Of a DNA stretch of 64,000 nt, positions 28,910 through 36,781 are shown one piece after another. The translations under genes and the position numbers were made by a program. Location of the stretch: the NCBI GenBank assembly GCA_027488935.1, contig JAIYAP010000071.1, positions 124,001 through 188,000 on the forward strand, given 5' to 3'. The notes below the pieces were generated by a model, which was not told the DNA's origin, ran no database searches, and saw only the letters and a program-made list of their open reading frames with translations. This stretch comes from Saprospiraceae bacterium. GTDB taxonomy: Bacteria > Bacteroidota > Bacteroidia > Chitinophagales > Saprospiraceae. The number at the start of each line of letters is the position of its first letter. Position 1 is the stretch's first letter.

Positions 28910-29440
28910 ATGGACGCCACACAAACGCACCGCGCGCTAATTGAACGCTGTAGGGCGGGACACCGCGACGCTCAGTTTGAGCTTTACAAGTTGTACGCCC
29001 GAGCGATGTACAACACAGCGTTGCGTATGGTGCAAAATGCGCACGATGCAGAAGATATCCTGCAGAGTATTTTTATCGAGGTGTTTACCAAACTCGACTC
29101 CTTTCGCTATGAAAGTAGTATTGGGGCTTGGATTAAGCGCATCACGATTAATAAGTGCATCAATTTTTTGAAAAGCCGCAGGTTGGCGTTTCAGGAATTG
29201 ACCGCCGGGATGGATCGGGTGGAACCGGTGGAATCCGAACAGGAGGCGCCCTATAACGTTGATCGCATAAACAAGGCAATAAATCAATTGCCAGATGGAT
29301 ATCGGGTGGTGTTTAGTTTGTACGCCGTAGAGGGCTACGATCATGAAGAAATTGCCCAAATTCTGGGTGTCTCGGAAGCCACATCCAAATCGCAGTACAG
29401 CCGGGCAAAGGCCCGCTTGCGTGAAGTTTTAAACAATTAA
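28910..29440 (+). CDS. ECF RNA polymerase sigma factor
   Basis: A 176-residue sigma-70 family ECF factor. Region 2 spans about residues 12-85 (YKLYARAMYNTALRMVQNAHDAEDILQSIF, with the helix that binds the -10 element), and region 4 about 115-175 (INQLPDGYRVVFSLYAVEGYDHEEIAQILGVSEATSKSQYSRAKARL). The ATG at 28910 is preferred over a frame start 27 bases upstream because it gives the normal short N terminus. It is followed by a putative anti-sigma gene after 40 bases and an exported protein, a common three-gene sigma module. Target promoters are unknown. Confidence 0.92.
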   Translation: MDATQTHRALIERCRAGHRDAQFELYKLYARAMYNTALRMVQNAHDAEDILQSIFIEVFTKLDSFRYESSIGAWIKRITINKCINFLKSRRLAFQELTAGMDRVEPVESEQEAPYNVDRINKAINQLPDGYRVVFSLYAVEGYDHEEIAQILGVSEATSKSQYSRAKARLREVLNN

Positions 29441-29480
29441 ACAGTTGAAATACGCCCCAAAGAAGCACAAAACAATACTT

Positions 29481-30275
29481 ATGAGCGACATTTTAGAACA
29501 ATTCATTCAGCAACACCGGAATGCCTTTGACGCGGCCAATCCGGATGCGCATGCCTGGAAAGGAGTGGAAAAAACACTCGAACGCTGGCAGCATGCAGAC
29601 GGGCTGGAGCGGGTTTTAGGGTCGAACCGGGTATTACTGGATACCGAAACCGTTCCGGAAGGGGTGTGGAACGCCATTGCGTTGGCATTGGATGAAACCA
29701 GGGATTTGGACCCCTTGGAGTCTTTTATCCTGAAAAACAGAACGGACCTGGATACAGCCTTGCCGCCCGAACATGTTTGGGATAATATTGCCGGACCCTT
29801 GCCGGTGCAGCAATTACAAAAAGCCAAAGTTGTGGCCATCGGCTGGCAAAACAGGCTGCTAAAAGCGGCGGCATCGGTGGCTATTTTAGTAGCAGGCATT
29901 GGCATTGGGATGTGGTACAGTACGCATATGGCCACACTTTCCGGGATGGCCATGAGCGATGTATCGTCAGAATATGCAGAGTTGGAGCAGTATTATCAGC
30001 GGGAAATTGCCAATAAACAAGTTAAATTGGCGTCTTTCCAAGGAAGTCAGCCGGAAGCGGTACACGACGACCTGGACCAGATGGATCAAATAATGACCGA
30101 TTTGCGCAAGGAACTGGCCGATGTGCCGCCTGCCAACCGGGAACAAATTGTGCGCGCGATGATTGAAAACTATAAAGCCAAATCGGCAATTCTTCAAAAG
30201 GTGCTCGAGCGCCTGGAAGCATCAAAAACAGAAACCAATAACAGCGGAAAAAAACATGCAATCGACAACATTTAA
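29481..30275 (+). CDS. Putative membrane anti-sigma factor
   Basis: A 264-residue protein with one membrane helix at about residues 133-152 (AAASVAILVAGIGIGMWYS). The cytoplasmic half contains a repeated motif of Pro/Glu, then HxWxxI/V: NPDAHAWKGVEKTL, VPEGVWNAIALAL and LPPEHVWDNIAGPL. This looks like an internal triplication and may bind the sigma factor. The periplasmic half is helical and charged (AELEQYYQREIANKQ). I see no zinc-binding ZAS motif. The anti-sigma role is inferred from position just after the sigma gene and from topology. The start at 29481 is the ATG with the better context. It overlaps the next gene by 20 bases, so translation may be coupled. Confidence 0.7.
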   Translation: MSDILEQFIQQHRNAFDAANPDAHAWKGVEKTLERWQHADGLERVLGSNRVLLDTETVPEGVWNAIALALDETRDLDPLESFILKNRTDLDTALPPEHVWDNIAGPLPVQQLQKAKVVAIGWQNRLLKAAASVAILVAGIGIGMWYSTHMATLSGMAMSDVSSEYAELEQYYQREIANKQVKLASFQGSQPEAVHDDLDQMDQIMTDLRKELADVPPANREQIVRAMIENYKAKSAILQKVLERLEASKTETNNSGKKHAIDNI

Positions 30276-31395
30276 CACCAAACTCCTGTCCATCCTGAGG
30301 ACTTTTATCCTCCTCGGTATCTTGGCAGGGTATACCAACAGCGCTTTTGCGGATGCGCCCAAACGCGAATTTACCAAAACCATCAACCGCGAATTTGGCA
30401 CCATCGCCAATGGCATGACGGCGCTGTACAACAAATACGGCAAGGTCAATGTAAATACCTGGCAAAATAACTCGGTCAAAATTGATATTACCATTGTGGT
30501 AAATGCCAAAGATCAGCGTGGCGCGGATAAAATGTTCGACCGGATCAAATTTAACTTTGCCAATACGGCGGGCTATGTGAAGGCCGAAACCATGATTGAA
30601 CAAGGCAATGATTGGTGGCTTTCAGAGTATACCTGCCAGGATTTTCAGATCAATTATGAAGTGTACATGCCCATCGGCAATCAACTAGATTTGAAAAACC
30701 GGTATGGCAATGCGTATGTGGGAAACCTCAACAATAAATTGACGGCGGAGATCAAGTATGGTGATTTGCGTACCGAAACAATCAATGCCGATGCCGATTT
30801 GAATATCGCTTATGGGAAAGCCAACATGGTCAAAGTGCAAAATCTGTTTGGTTCCATTAGTTATGGCAGCATCAGTGTGACCGATGCGCGGGATATTCAA
30901 CTGGATTCGAAATATTCGGCCCTGACCACCAATCAGGCAGGTATTGTGCGGGTGACTTCCAAGTATGACGAGTTTGACCTGGGGACGATCAGCGAGTTGC
31001 GGCTACAAACCAAATATTCGGGTTTAAAATTGCGGCAAGCACGTGCCGTATTTGTAACCGGGCAGTACACAGATTTGGTCATCAACAATGTAACCGATGT
31101 GCTGGACGCCGACCTGATGTATGGTAACCTGACCTTGGGTGCCTTATCCAAAGGGTTTTCGAATGTAAAAATTAATGCGAAGTACACCGATGTAGTCGTA
31201 ACCACCGAGCGCAGTGCCGCATTCAGGTTTGTGGTAGCAGGCAACTACACTGATTTGAGTTACCCGGCCGCAGCAACCATTCAACAAAAGGATGATTCGG
31301 GGCATCAGGAAACCGTGCATGGGTATGTGGGCGATGTAAATGCAAAAGGCATGATGAAAGCAACTTTAAACTACGGCGATTTTGTACTTAAATAG
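30256..31395 (+). CDS. Exported DUF4097-like beta-repeat protein
   Basis: A 379-residue protein with a signal peptide (hydrophobic core IRTFILLGILAGYTNSAFA in effect, cleaved after AFA). The mature part is a run of short beta units, each near 20-25 residues, with KYG or KYS turns (KNRYGNAYVG, EIKYGDLRTE, DSKYSALTTNQ, TSKYDEFDLG, QTKYSGLKLR, NAKYTDVVV), which suggests a beta helix of the DUF4097/putative adhesin type. The first 100 residues differ and look like a separate domain. It probably acts in the periplasm or at the outer membrane. The ATG at 30256 overlaps the anti-sigma gene by 20 bases. A terminator follows. Confidence 0.7.
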   Translation: MQSTTFNTKLLSILRTFILLGILAGYTNSAFADAPKREFTKTINREFGTIANGMTALYNKYGKVNVNTWQNNSVKIDITIVVNAKDQRGADKMFDRIKFNFANTAGYVKAETMIEQGNDWWLSEYTCQDFQINYEVYMPIGNQLDLKNRYGNAYVGNLNNKLTAEIKYGDLRTETINADADLNIAYGKANMVKVQNLFGSISYGSISVTDARDIQLDSKYSALTTNQAGIVRVTSKYDEFDLGTISELRLQTKYSGLKLRQARAVFVTGQYTDLVINNVTDVLDADLMYGNLTLGALSKGFSNVKINAKYTDVVVTTERSAAFRFVVAGNYTDLSYPAAATIQQKDDSGHQETVHGYVGDVNAKGMMKATLNYGDFVLK

Positions 31396-31437
31396 TCGGT
31401 TCATCTCAAAATTCTCAACCACACCATAGAACAATTG

Positions 31438-31476
31438 AAAGGGGCGGACGCTAAAAGAAGCGTTTGCCCTTTTTTT
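31438..31476 (+). terminator. Intrinsic terminator after the sigma operon
   Basis: Arms GGGCGGACGCT (31442-31452) and AGCGTTTGCCC (31459-31469) pair fully if two G-U pairs are allowed, with a 6-base loop and seven T (31470-31476). The right arm contains the -33 element of the prsW promoter. Confidence 0.8.
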
Positions 31477-31491
31477 ATATGCTTATCTTTG
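31463..31491 (+). promoter_or_regulatory. Promoter of the PrsW-family gene
   Basis: TTTG (31463-31466), a 17-base spacer and TATCTTTG (31484-31491), a full -7 match. The -33 part overlaps the upstream terminator stem. Predicted leader about 35 bases. Confidence 0.55.
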
Positions 31492-31533
31492 TCGCCCGTG
31501 TTGTCATTTCGGCACAAAGATGTTTTGAATCCA

Positions 31534-32199
31534 ATGCTACTCTTTTTAGCCACTTTGCCGGGGCTATTGATCAGTTACGCCATTTTCAAAGTGGACAAGT
31601 ATGAGCGGGAACCGTTTATGCCCTTGTTGATTTGTTATGTATTGGGGGCGTTTGCAACCATTCCGGCGGTAGGGTTCGAAAAATGGGTTTTTGGTATGAT
31701 TGATTTACACCAAAAGGATTTTGGCTCGGTATTTTTACTGTCTTTTGGCGTAGTGGCATTGATTGAAGAGTTGTTGAAATTTGCCGTTTTGTACTTGTAC
31801 GTTTTGCGAGGAAAATTTTTCAATGAACCCATCGATGGAATCGTGTACGCCGTATTGATTGCAATGGGATTTGCAACCATGGAAAACATCACGTACGCCG
31901 AACGTTTTGGCGCGCAAACGGTCATATTACGCAGTTTTACAGCAGTGCCAGCCCATTTCGTATTTGCGATTGTGCAGGGCTATTTTGCCGGCTTGGTTCG
32001 ATTAAATGCAACCAAAAAGCATGCGTTGCTAAAACGCGGGTTATTGATTTCCATTGGCATGCATGGCTTGTACGATTTTTTAATTTTTCAAAACTGGTCG
32101 GACTGGTTGTTTGTGCTGGCCACGGTATCCTTATACATGTGTCTCTTTTATTCGAGCCGCTTGATTAAGGCGCATTTGGACAATTCGCCTTTTCGGTAA
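31534..32199 (+). CDS. PrsW-family intramembrane metalloprotease
   Basis: A 221-residue protein with about seven membrane helices. The PrsW family motifs are all visible: EELLKF in VALIEELLKFAVLY, the Glu of GFATMENITY, the His of PAHFVFAIVQGYFAGL, and HGLYDF near the C terminus. In Bacillus, PrsW starts regulated proteolysis of the anti-sigma factor RsiW. Here the gene follows a sigma/anti-sigma operon by 139 bases, so a role in cutting that anti-sigma protein is a reasonable but untested inference. Start at 31534 (MLLFLATLPGLL) is preferred; the longer frame upstream includes the promoter. The gene has its own promoter. Confidence 0.88.
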   Translation: MLLFLATLPGLLISYAIFKVDKYEREPFMPLLICYVLGAFATIPAVGFEKWVFGMIDLHQKDFGSVFLLSFGVVALIEELLKFAVLYLYVLRGKFFNEPIDGIVYAVLIAMGFATMENITYAERFGAQTVILRSFTAVPAHFVFAIVQGYFAGLVRLNATKKHALLKRGLLISIGMHGLYDFLIFQNWSDWLFVLATVSLYMCLFYSSRLIKAHLDNSPFR

Positions 32200-32205
32200 A
32201 ACGGG

Positions 32206-32236
32206 TTTGATGCGGGTATATTTCGGGTTAATTTTG
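32206..32236 (+). promoter_or_regulatory. Promoter of the ABC exporter gene
   Basis: TTTG (32206-32209), exactly 19 bases, then TAATTTTG (32229-32236): the best full match to the Bacteroidota consensus in the window. Predicted leader about 64 bases. Confidence 0.7.
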
Positions 32237-32306
32237 TGTTTTTTCGGAACCTCTTCATGGCATCCATTGTTTTAGTTTTTTTCCTTCCATCTTCTTTCTT
32301 GCGGTT

Positions 32307-34112
32307 ATGAAGCACCTTGCTTACCTGAATAAATACTTTTTTCAATATAAATGGCGGTTTTTGCTGGGCATCCTTTTTGTGGGTTTGGCCAATTGGTTCC
32401 GGGTATGGCAGCCACAGGTTATCCGGCAAGCGCTCGACACGGTTGTTGCCCAGGTAAAACATTATAAAGAAACAGGTGGTATTGCGGCACATCCGGAGGC
32501 CATGAGCGAGTTGAGTGGAAGAATCGCCTGGTTTGGATTGGCGGTTATTGTGCTTGCTTTGCTCATGGGCTTGTTTATGTTTTTTATGCGGCAGAGCATC
32601 ATTGTAATGAGCCGCCTCATAGAATACGACATGCGGAAGGAGTTATTTGCGCATTATGAAAAACTGGATACTGCTTTTTACAAACGTAACAGTACGGGCG
32701 ATTTGATGTCGCGTATTTCGGAAGACGTATCGAAAGTGCGGATGTATTTGGGGCCTACCATATTATATGGCCTGGATTTGATCTTTTTGTTCGTACTCAC
32801 TATTTCTTCGATGTTACGGGTGAGCGTACACCTTACCCTTTGGTCTTTATTGCCGTTGCCGTTTTTGAGTATTTCTATTTACCTGGTAAGTAACTTGATC
32901 AATCGGAAAAGTGAAAAAATACAACAGCAGCTGGCGCAACTGACCAGTACCGCGCAGGAAGTGTACAGTGGTATTCGGGTGGTAAAAAGTTATGCGCAAG
33001 AAGACGCGATGAGTAAGTGGTTTGCTGGGCAAAGCGAGATATATCGAAAAAAATCACTCGAGCTTATTCAAGTAGACGCGTTTTTCTTCCCTTTAATGTC
33101 TTTGTTGATTGGTGCGAGCATCATTATTACGGTATATGTGGGTGGTTTGCAGGTGGTAGCGGGCAATATCACAGCAGGCAACATTGCGGAGTTTGTGATT
33201 TATATCAGCATGCTCACCTGGCCCGTAACGGCCATTGGTTGGATTGCCTCTCTGACCCAACAGGCGGCGGCTTCTCAAAAACGGATCAATGAGTTTTTGC
33301 GTACCCAACCCGATGTACCTGCAGAGGTCGATTCCGAAACGGATGGGCAAATAGCGCCGTTAAAAGGCCATATTGTATTTGAAAATGTGACGTTTATTTA
33401 TCCCGACACCGGTATTAAAGCCCTGGACAAGGTGTCTTTTGAAATTTTGCCCGGACAAAAAATGGCCATTGTAGGGCGTACAGGAAGTGGTAAAACGACC
33501 ATTGCGGAGTTGTTGGTGCGTATGTATGATGTGACGGAGGGCCGTATTTTAATAGACGGGAAAGACATTCGTGCGCATTCGGTCAACCATATTCGTCGCA
33601 GCATTGGTTATGTACCCCAGGACGTATTTTTATTTTCAGATACCGTTTTTGGCAATATTGCTTTTGGGAAAGAAGGTCTTACGCGTGCGGAGGCCGAATT
33701 TTATGCCAACAGTGCGGCCATTCATGAAGAGATTCTTGGATTGCCCAACGGCTACGACACCGTAGTTGGGGAGCGGGGTGTAACCTTGTCTGGCGGACAA
33801 AAACAGCGGGTGAGCATTGCACGGGCTTTTGCCAAGCAGCCGGATTTAGTGCTGCTCGATGATTGCCTTTCGGCGGTAGATACCAACACAGAACAGCGCA
33901 TAATTGGCTATTTGAGCGATGCCCTGGCGCAAAAAACAGCCATTATCATTACCCATCGTATTTATGGCATGCTGGAGTTTGATAAAATCATCGTACTCGA
34001 TCGGCATCAAATTGTGGAGGAAGGTACCCACGAATCGTTGCTTTTAAATGGGGGCTACTATGCCGAGTTGTTTGAAAAACAGCAAACGGCGAGTTCCGAA
34101 ACCATCCATTAA
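32307..34112 (+). CDS. ABC exporter half-transporter (MsbA/MdlA-like)
   Basis: A 601-residue fused membrane and ATPase protein. Six membrane helices span about residues 15-320; the coupling region contains STGDLMSRISEDVSKVRMYLG. The ATPase domain has Walker A GRTGSGKTTIAEL, Q-loop VPQDVFLFSD, signature LSGGQKQR, Walker B LVLLDDCLSAVD and H-loop ITHRI. The residue after the Walker B Asp is Asp, not the usual catalytic Glu. This is the pattern of the MdlA/BmrC-type half of heterodimeric exporters, so a partner with a normal site may exist elsewhere. Substrate unknown (lipid or drug). It is convergent with the TPR gene, whose stop is 2 bases away. Confidence 0.88.
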   Translation: MKHLAYLNKYFFQYKWRFLLGILFVGLANWFRVWQPQVIRQALDTVVAQVKHYKETGGIAAHPEAMSELSGRIAWFGLAVIVLALLMGLFMFFMRQSIIVMSRLIEYDMRKELFAHYEKLDTAFYKRNSTGDLMSRISEDVSKVRMYLGPTILYGLDLIFLFVLTISSMLRVSVHLTLWSLLPLPFLSISIYLVSNLINRKSEKIQQQLAQLTSTAQEVYSGIRVVKSYAQEDAMSKWFAGQSEIYRKKSLELIQVDAFFFPLMSLLIGASIIITVYVGGLQVVAGNITAGNIAEFVIYISMLTWPVTAIGWIASLTQQAAASQKRINEFLRTQPDVPAEVDSETDGQIAPLKGHIVFENVTFIYPDTGIKALDKVSFEILPGQKMAIVGRTGSGKTTIAELLVRMYDVTEGRILIDGKDIRAHSVNHIRRSIGYVPQDVFLFSDTVFGNIAFGKEGLTRAEAEFYANSAAIHEEILGLPNGYDTVVGERGVTLSGGQKQRVSIARAFAKQPDLVLLDDCLSAVDTNTEQRIIGYLSDALAQKTAIIITHRIYGMLEFDKIIVLDRHQIVEEGTHESLLLNGGYYAELFEKQQTASSETIH

Positions 34113-34114
34113 TA

Positions 34115-35710
34115 CTATTGTTTTTTGGGCGTAACCCCTTGTAGTTTAGGCAAATTGATGCGGTCTTGAATTCCTTTTACATTTAACCCGGCCTTTTCTG
34201 CTTTGTAATACGTATTGCGGGCGCTGACAGTATCGCGTTTTTGCAAATAGGCTTCAATCGTGATCACCGCCGCTTCCGGGGTAGATTGCGTTTTCGTAAC
34301 TTTAGGATCGAGCAGTTTCAGGCTACGGTCTGGTTCGCCCAGTTGCACATTGGCCTTGGCTGCCTTTATGCGGGTTTTTATGTTTTTGGGTTGTGTTTTC
34401 GACGCTTTTTCAAGTTGGTCGCGGTAGGCTTTCAGGTTGACAATACTGTCTTGTACCTCTTTCTTTTTCTCTTGTATCCAGTTGCTATCGGCCTTAGAGT
34501 TGCTTTTTTTGCCCAATACCCGCAAATCGGCTTCCGCCTTAAGGGGTTGTCCGCTTTGCAATGCGGCATCGGCGCGGTATTTCAGAATTTCGGAAGAGGC
34601 CGTTTGTGGGTTGGGTGCGGCAAATTCGAGGTCGCGTACAGCACCGGCGTAATCACCGGATTGGTACAACAGCGCGCCGCGTTTTTGGCGGGCTTCCACA
34701 TTGTTTGGGTAGGCGTCCAAAATCTGGTTGTACAAATCAATTGCTTCTTCCGGGCGTTCGCGCAATACATTAGCAGCCAACAGGAGCAGCATGCTGGTAT
34801 CAGGTGCTGCGGCATTAAATTGTTTTTGCTGCGTATTGCTGCTGATATTGAGTGCTGCAAAAAGTTTGTTCTCTACAGGCACTTTCGCTTTGTTGGCCAA
34901 CACAATGTACAGCATTTCATATATGGACTGTAAGTCGCGAATCAATTGACCTTGATCTTTGGTTTTCAACAAGTTATTCACCGAGGTGTCACCTTCTACA
35001 TACACTTTTCCGTCATTGAGCAAGCGATAACGCACATCCAGTTTATAGTTTTCATCGTCGCTTTGGTTAATTTTTCCCCACACAATCATTTGTACCCCGC
35101 ATTGCAGGGCGATTTCTTCGGCTACTTGCGGGCTTGGATATCCACCGGTGTACGACTCTTTTACTTCCGCATTGGCGATCCCCTTCAGGTTGGGCGTTTT
35201 ACTTATAAGTACATTCAGACCGTCGGCGATTTCAATGGCTGGATCGCCGTTTTTATTTTCGCCGGTTTGTCGAAACGGTAGGATAAGTACTTTAAAGGTG
35301 GTATTTGTTTTAAAACGTGGACAATCCTGGGCGGCATTGAACCAAAAGTACCAAACCAAAGCGGCAATTACGAGGGTTCCGACACCGCCAGCGGCATAAT
35401 AGCGCCAGGCTTGGGAACGGGTGGGCGCGTTTTCGAGGCTGAGTTGACCTTGCTTTATCCGTTGGATCAGTTGCAAGGCATTGTCGGCAATTTGATTATT
35501 GGCCAGGCGGGCTTCCTCGCTGGAAATGGTATTTTTGAGTACCTGTGATTTTACCTGGTAAAAATCGCCCTGGTTAATTTTGGCAATTTGTGCCAGTTCG
35601 GCGTATTTAGGGTCACTATTAAGGAGTGCAATTAATTGATCGAGGGCTTGTTCGAGTTGGCCCTGGGCAATCAATTGTTCTATGGCGGCGGTTACTTGTT
35701 GCAGTTCCAT
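34115..35710 (-). CDS. Membrane-anchored TPR protein with N-terminal EAD11-like domain
   Basis: A 531-residue protein. Residues 1-86 match the effector-associated domain 11 pattern: VTAAIEQLIAQGQLEQALDQ, then the DFYQVKSQVLKNTISSEEA segment and ADNALQLIQRI. A membrane helix follows (about 104-124), placing residues 1-100 in the cytoplasm. Residues about 135-270 resemble a TolB/FlgO-like alpha-beta domain (FKVLILPFRQTGE, CGVQMIVWGKINQ). Residues about 285-531 hold TPR units (EEAIDLYNQILDAYPNNVEA, GDYAGAVRDLEFA). EAD domains pair effectors with sensors in conflict and signalling systems of multicellular bacteria; here no effector is adjacent. No signal peptide. Function unknown. Confidence 0.75.
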   Translation of the reverse strand: MELQQVTAAIEQLIAQGQLEQALDQLIALLNSDPKYAELAQIAKINQGDFYQVKSQVLKNTISSEEARLANNQIADNALQLIQRIKQGQLSLENAPTRSQAWRYYAAGGVGTLVIAALVWYFWFNAAQDCPRFKTNTTFKVLILPFRQTGENKNGDPAIEIADGLNVLISKTPNLKGIANAEVKESYTGGYPSPQVAEEIALQCGVQMIVWGKINQSDDENYKLDVRYRLLNDGKVYVEGDTSVNNLLKTKDQGQLIRDLQSIYEMLYIVLANKAKVPVENKLFAALNISSNTQQKQFNAAAPDTSMLLLLAANVLRERPEEAIDLYNQILDAYPNNVEARQKRGALLYQSGDYAGAVRDLEFAAPNPQTASSEILKYRADAALQSGQPLKAEADLRVLGKKSNSKADSNWIQEKKKEVQDSIVNLKAYRDQLEKASKTQPKNIKTRIKAAKANVQLGEPDRSLKLLDPKVTKTQSTPEAAVITIEAYLQKRDTVSARNTYYKAEKAGLNVKGIQDRINLPKLQGVTPKKQ

Positions 35711-35841
35711 GATTAAGGTATGATCGTTTCCTCTCCGAAGGTGGATTAATTTTTAGCAGCCCGTGTTGTTTAGAAAAGGCTGCGTAAAACTAATAACGCC
35801 TGGTTATTCAAAATAATTTCTTTAAGGATGTTATGGATAAT

Positions 35842-35872
35842 TTAAAACTTCTTGATTTTCAGGAAGTTTTAA
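35842..35872 (-). terminator. Hairpin downstream of the esterase gene
   Basis: Perfect 10-bp arms TTAAAACTTC and GAAGTTTTAA with an 11-base loop, 18 bases after the stop of the TesA-like gene. On the minus strand only TTTT within the stem end, no longer T-run, so termination is uncertain. Confidence 0.45.
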
Positions 35873-35889
35873 CCTGTTTGTTTGCAAAA

Positions 35890-36558
35890 TCACAACATGG
35901 GTTGCAGGTATTTCCATACCGTTTGGGCTACTATTTTTTGTCCAGCAGGATTGGGATGTATACCATCCTCCAGGTTTAAAGATGGCACACCGCCAACGTT
36001 TTCCAGTAAAAATGGAAGGAGGTGGGCATTGTTCTTTTGGGCCAAGTCGGCAAACATCGTTTTGAATGCCGTGGTGTAGCGGTCGCCCAAATTGGGTGGA
36101 GCGAGCATCCCGGCAATCAGTATTTTACATTGCGGGTATTTTGTTTTCACCTGATCGATGATGGCCTGCAAATTTTGCTTGGAAGCCTCCACGGGCAAAC
36201 CACGCAAGGCGTCGTTGCCGCCCAGTTCGAGCATAAAAACATCCATGGGTTGTTGCAGCACCCAGGCAATGCGGTTTTTGCCATCGGCCGTTGTTTCGCC
36301 ACTGAGGCCTGCATTGACACATTTATAAGGCAAGCCGAGGGAATCTATTTTTTGTTGTAACAGGTAGGTAAAACCTTGTTCGGGCGATAATTGGTACGCG
36401 GCTGTGAGGCTATTGCCAAAAAAAACGATCGTTTTGCGTTGTACCGCGTTTTTTGTTTCGTTTTGATCGCTGATTTTTGGTGCATCCGCCTTGTTGTTGG
36501 ACTGGCAGGAAACAAAAATCAACAGGAGGGTACAGGCAAAAAGTAAAGACCTCAGCAT
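35890..36558 (-). CDS. SGNH-family lipoprotein esterase (TesA-like)
   Basis: A 222-residue lipoprotein: the signal ends in the lipobox IFVSC, so Cys18 would be lipidated. The mature part is an SGNH hydrolase with block I FFGNSLTAAYQL (catalytic Ser, as GNSL in place of GDSL), block III ELGGNDALRG and block V DGIHPNPAGQ (Asp and His). It most resembles TesA/arylesterase, which hydrolyses acyl esters or thioesters. Anchored in the inner or outer membrane, facing periplasm or outside. Upstream gap 223 bases to the ABC permease stop. Confidence 0.88.
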   Translation of the reverse strand: MLRSLLFACTLLLIFVSCQSNNKADAPKISDQNETKNAVQRKTIVFFGNSLTAAYQLSPEQGFTYLLQQKIDSLGLPYKCVNAGLSGETTADGKNRIAWVLQQPMDVFMLELGGNDALRGLPVEASKQNLQAIIDQVKTKYPQCKILIAGMLAPPNLGDRYTTAFKTMFADLAQKNNAHLLPFLLENVGGVPSLNLEDGIHPNPAGQKIVAQTVWKYLQPML

Positions 36559-36781
36559 AGCAAGTTTAGTTTATACGAAGCAAAACAAACAAAAAAAGTG
36601 AAAGTTGTGTAACCGGTACGCAACAACACGGGGTATTAAACAAATAATGTATAGTCAACGCAAAGTGGTTATGAAAAAAGATGGCTTCTAATTCATTGAA
36701 AATCAATTTTTTATCCATCCATCCTTCAAATCCATTTGAATCTGGGTATAATTTGCACGAAACTACTTGCAGGGCCGGATC

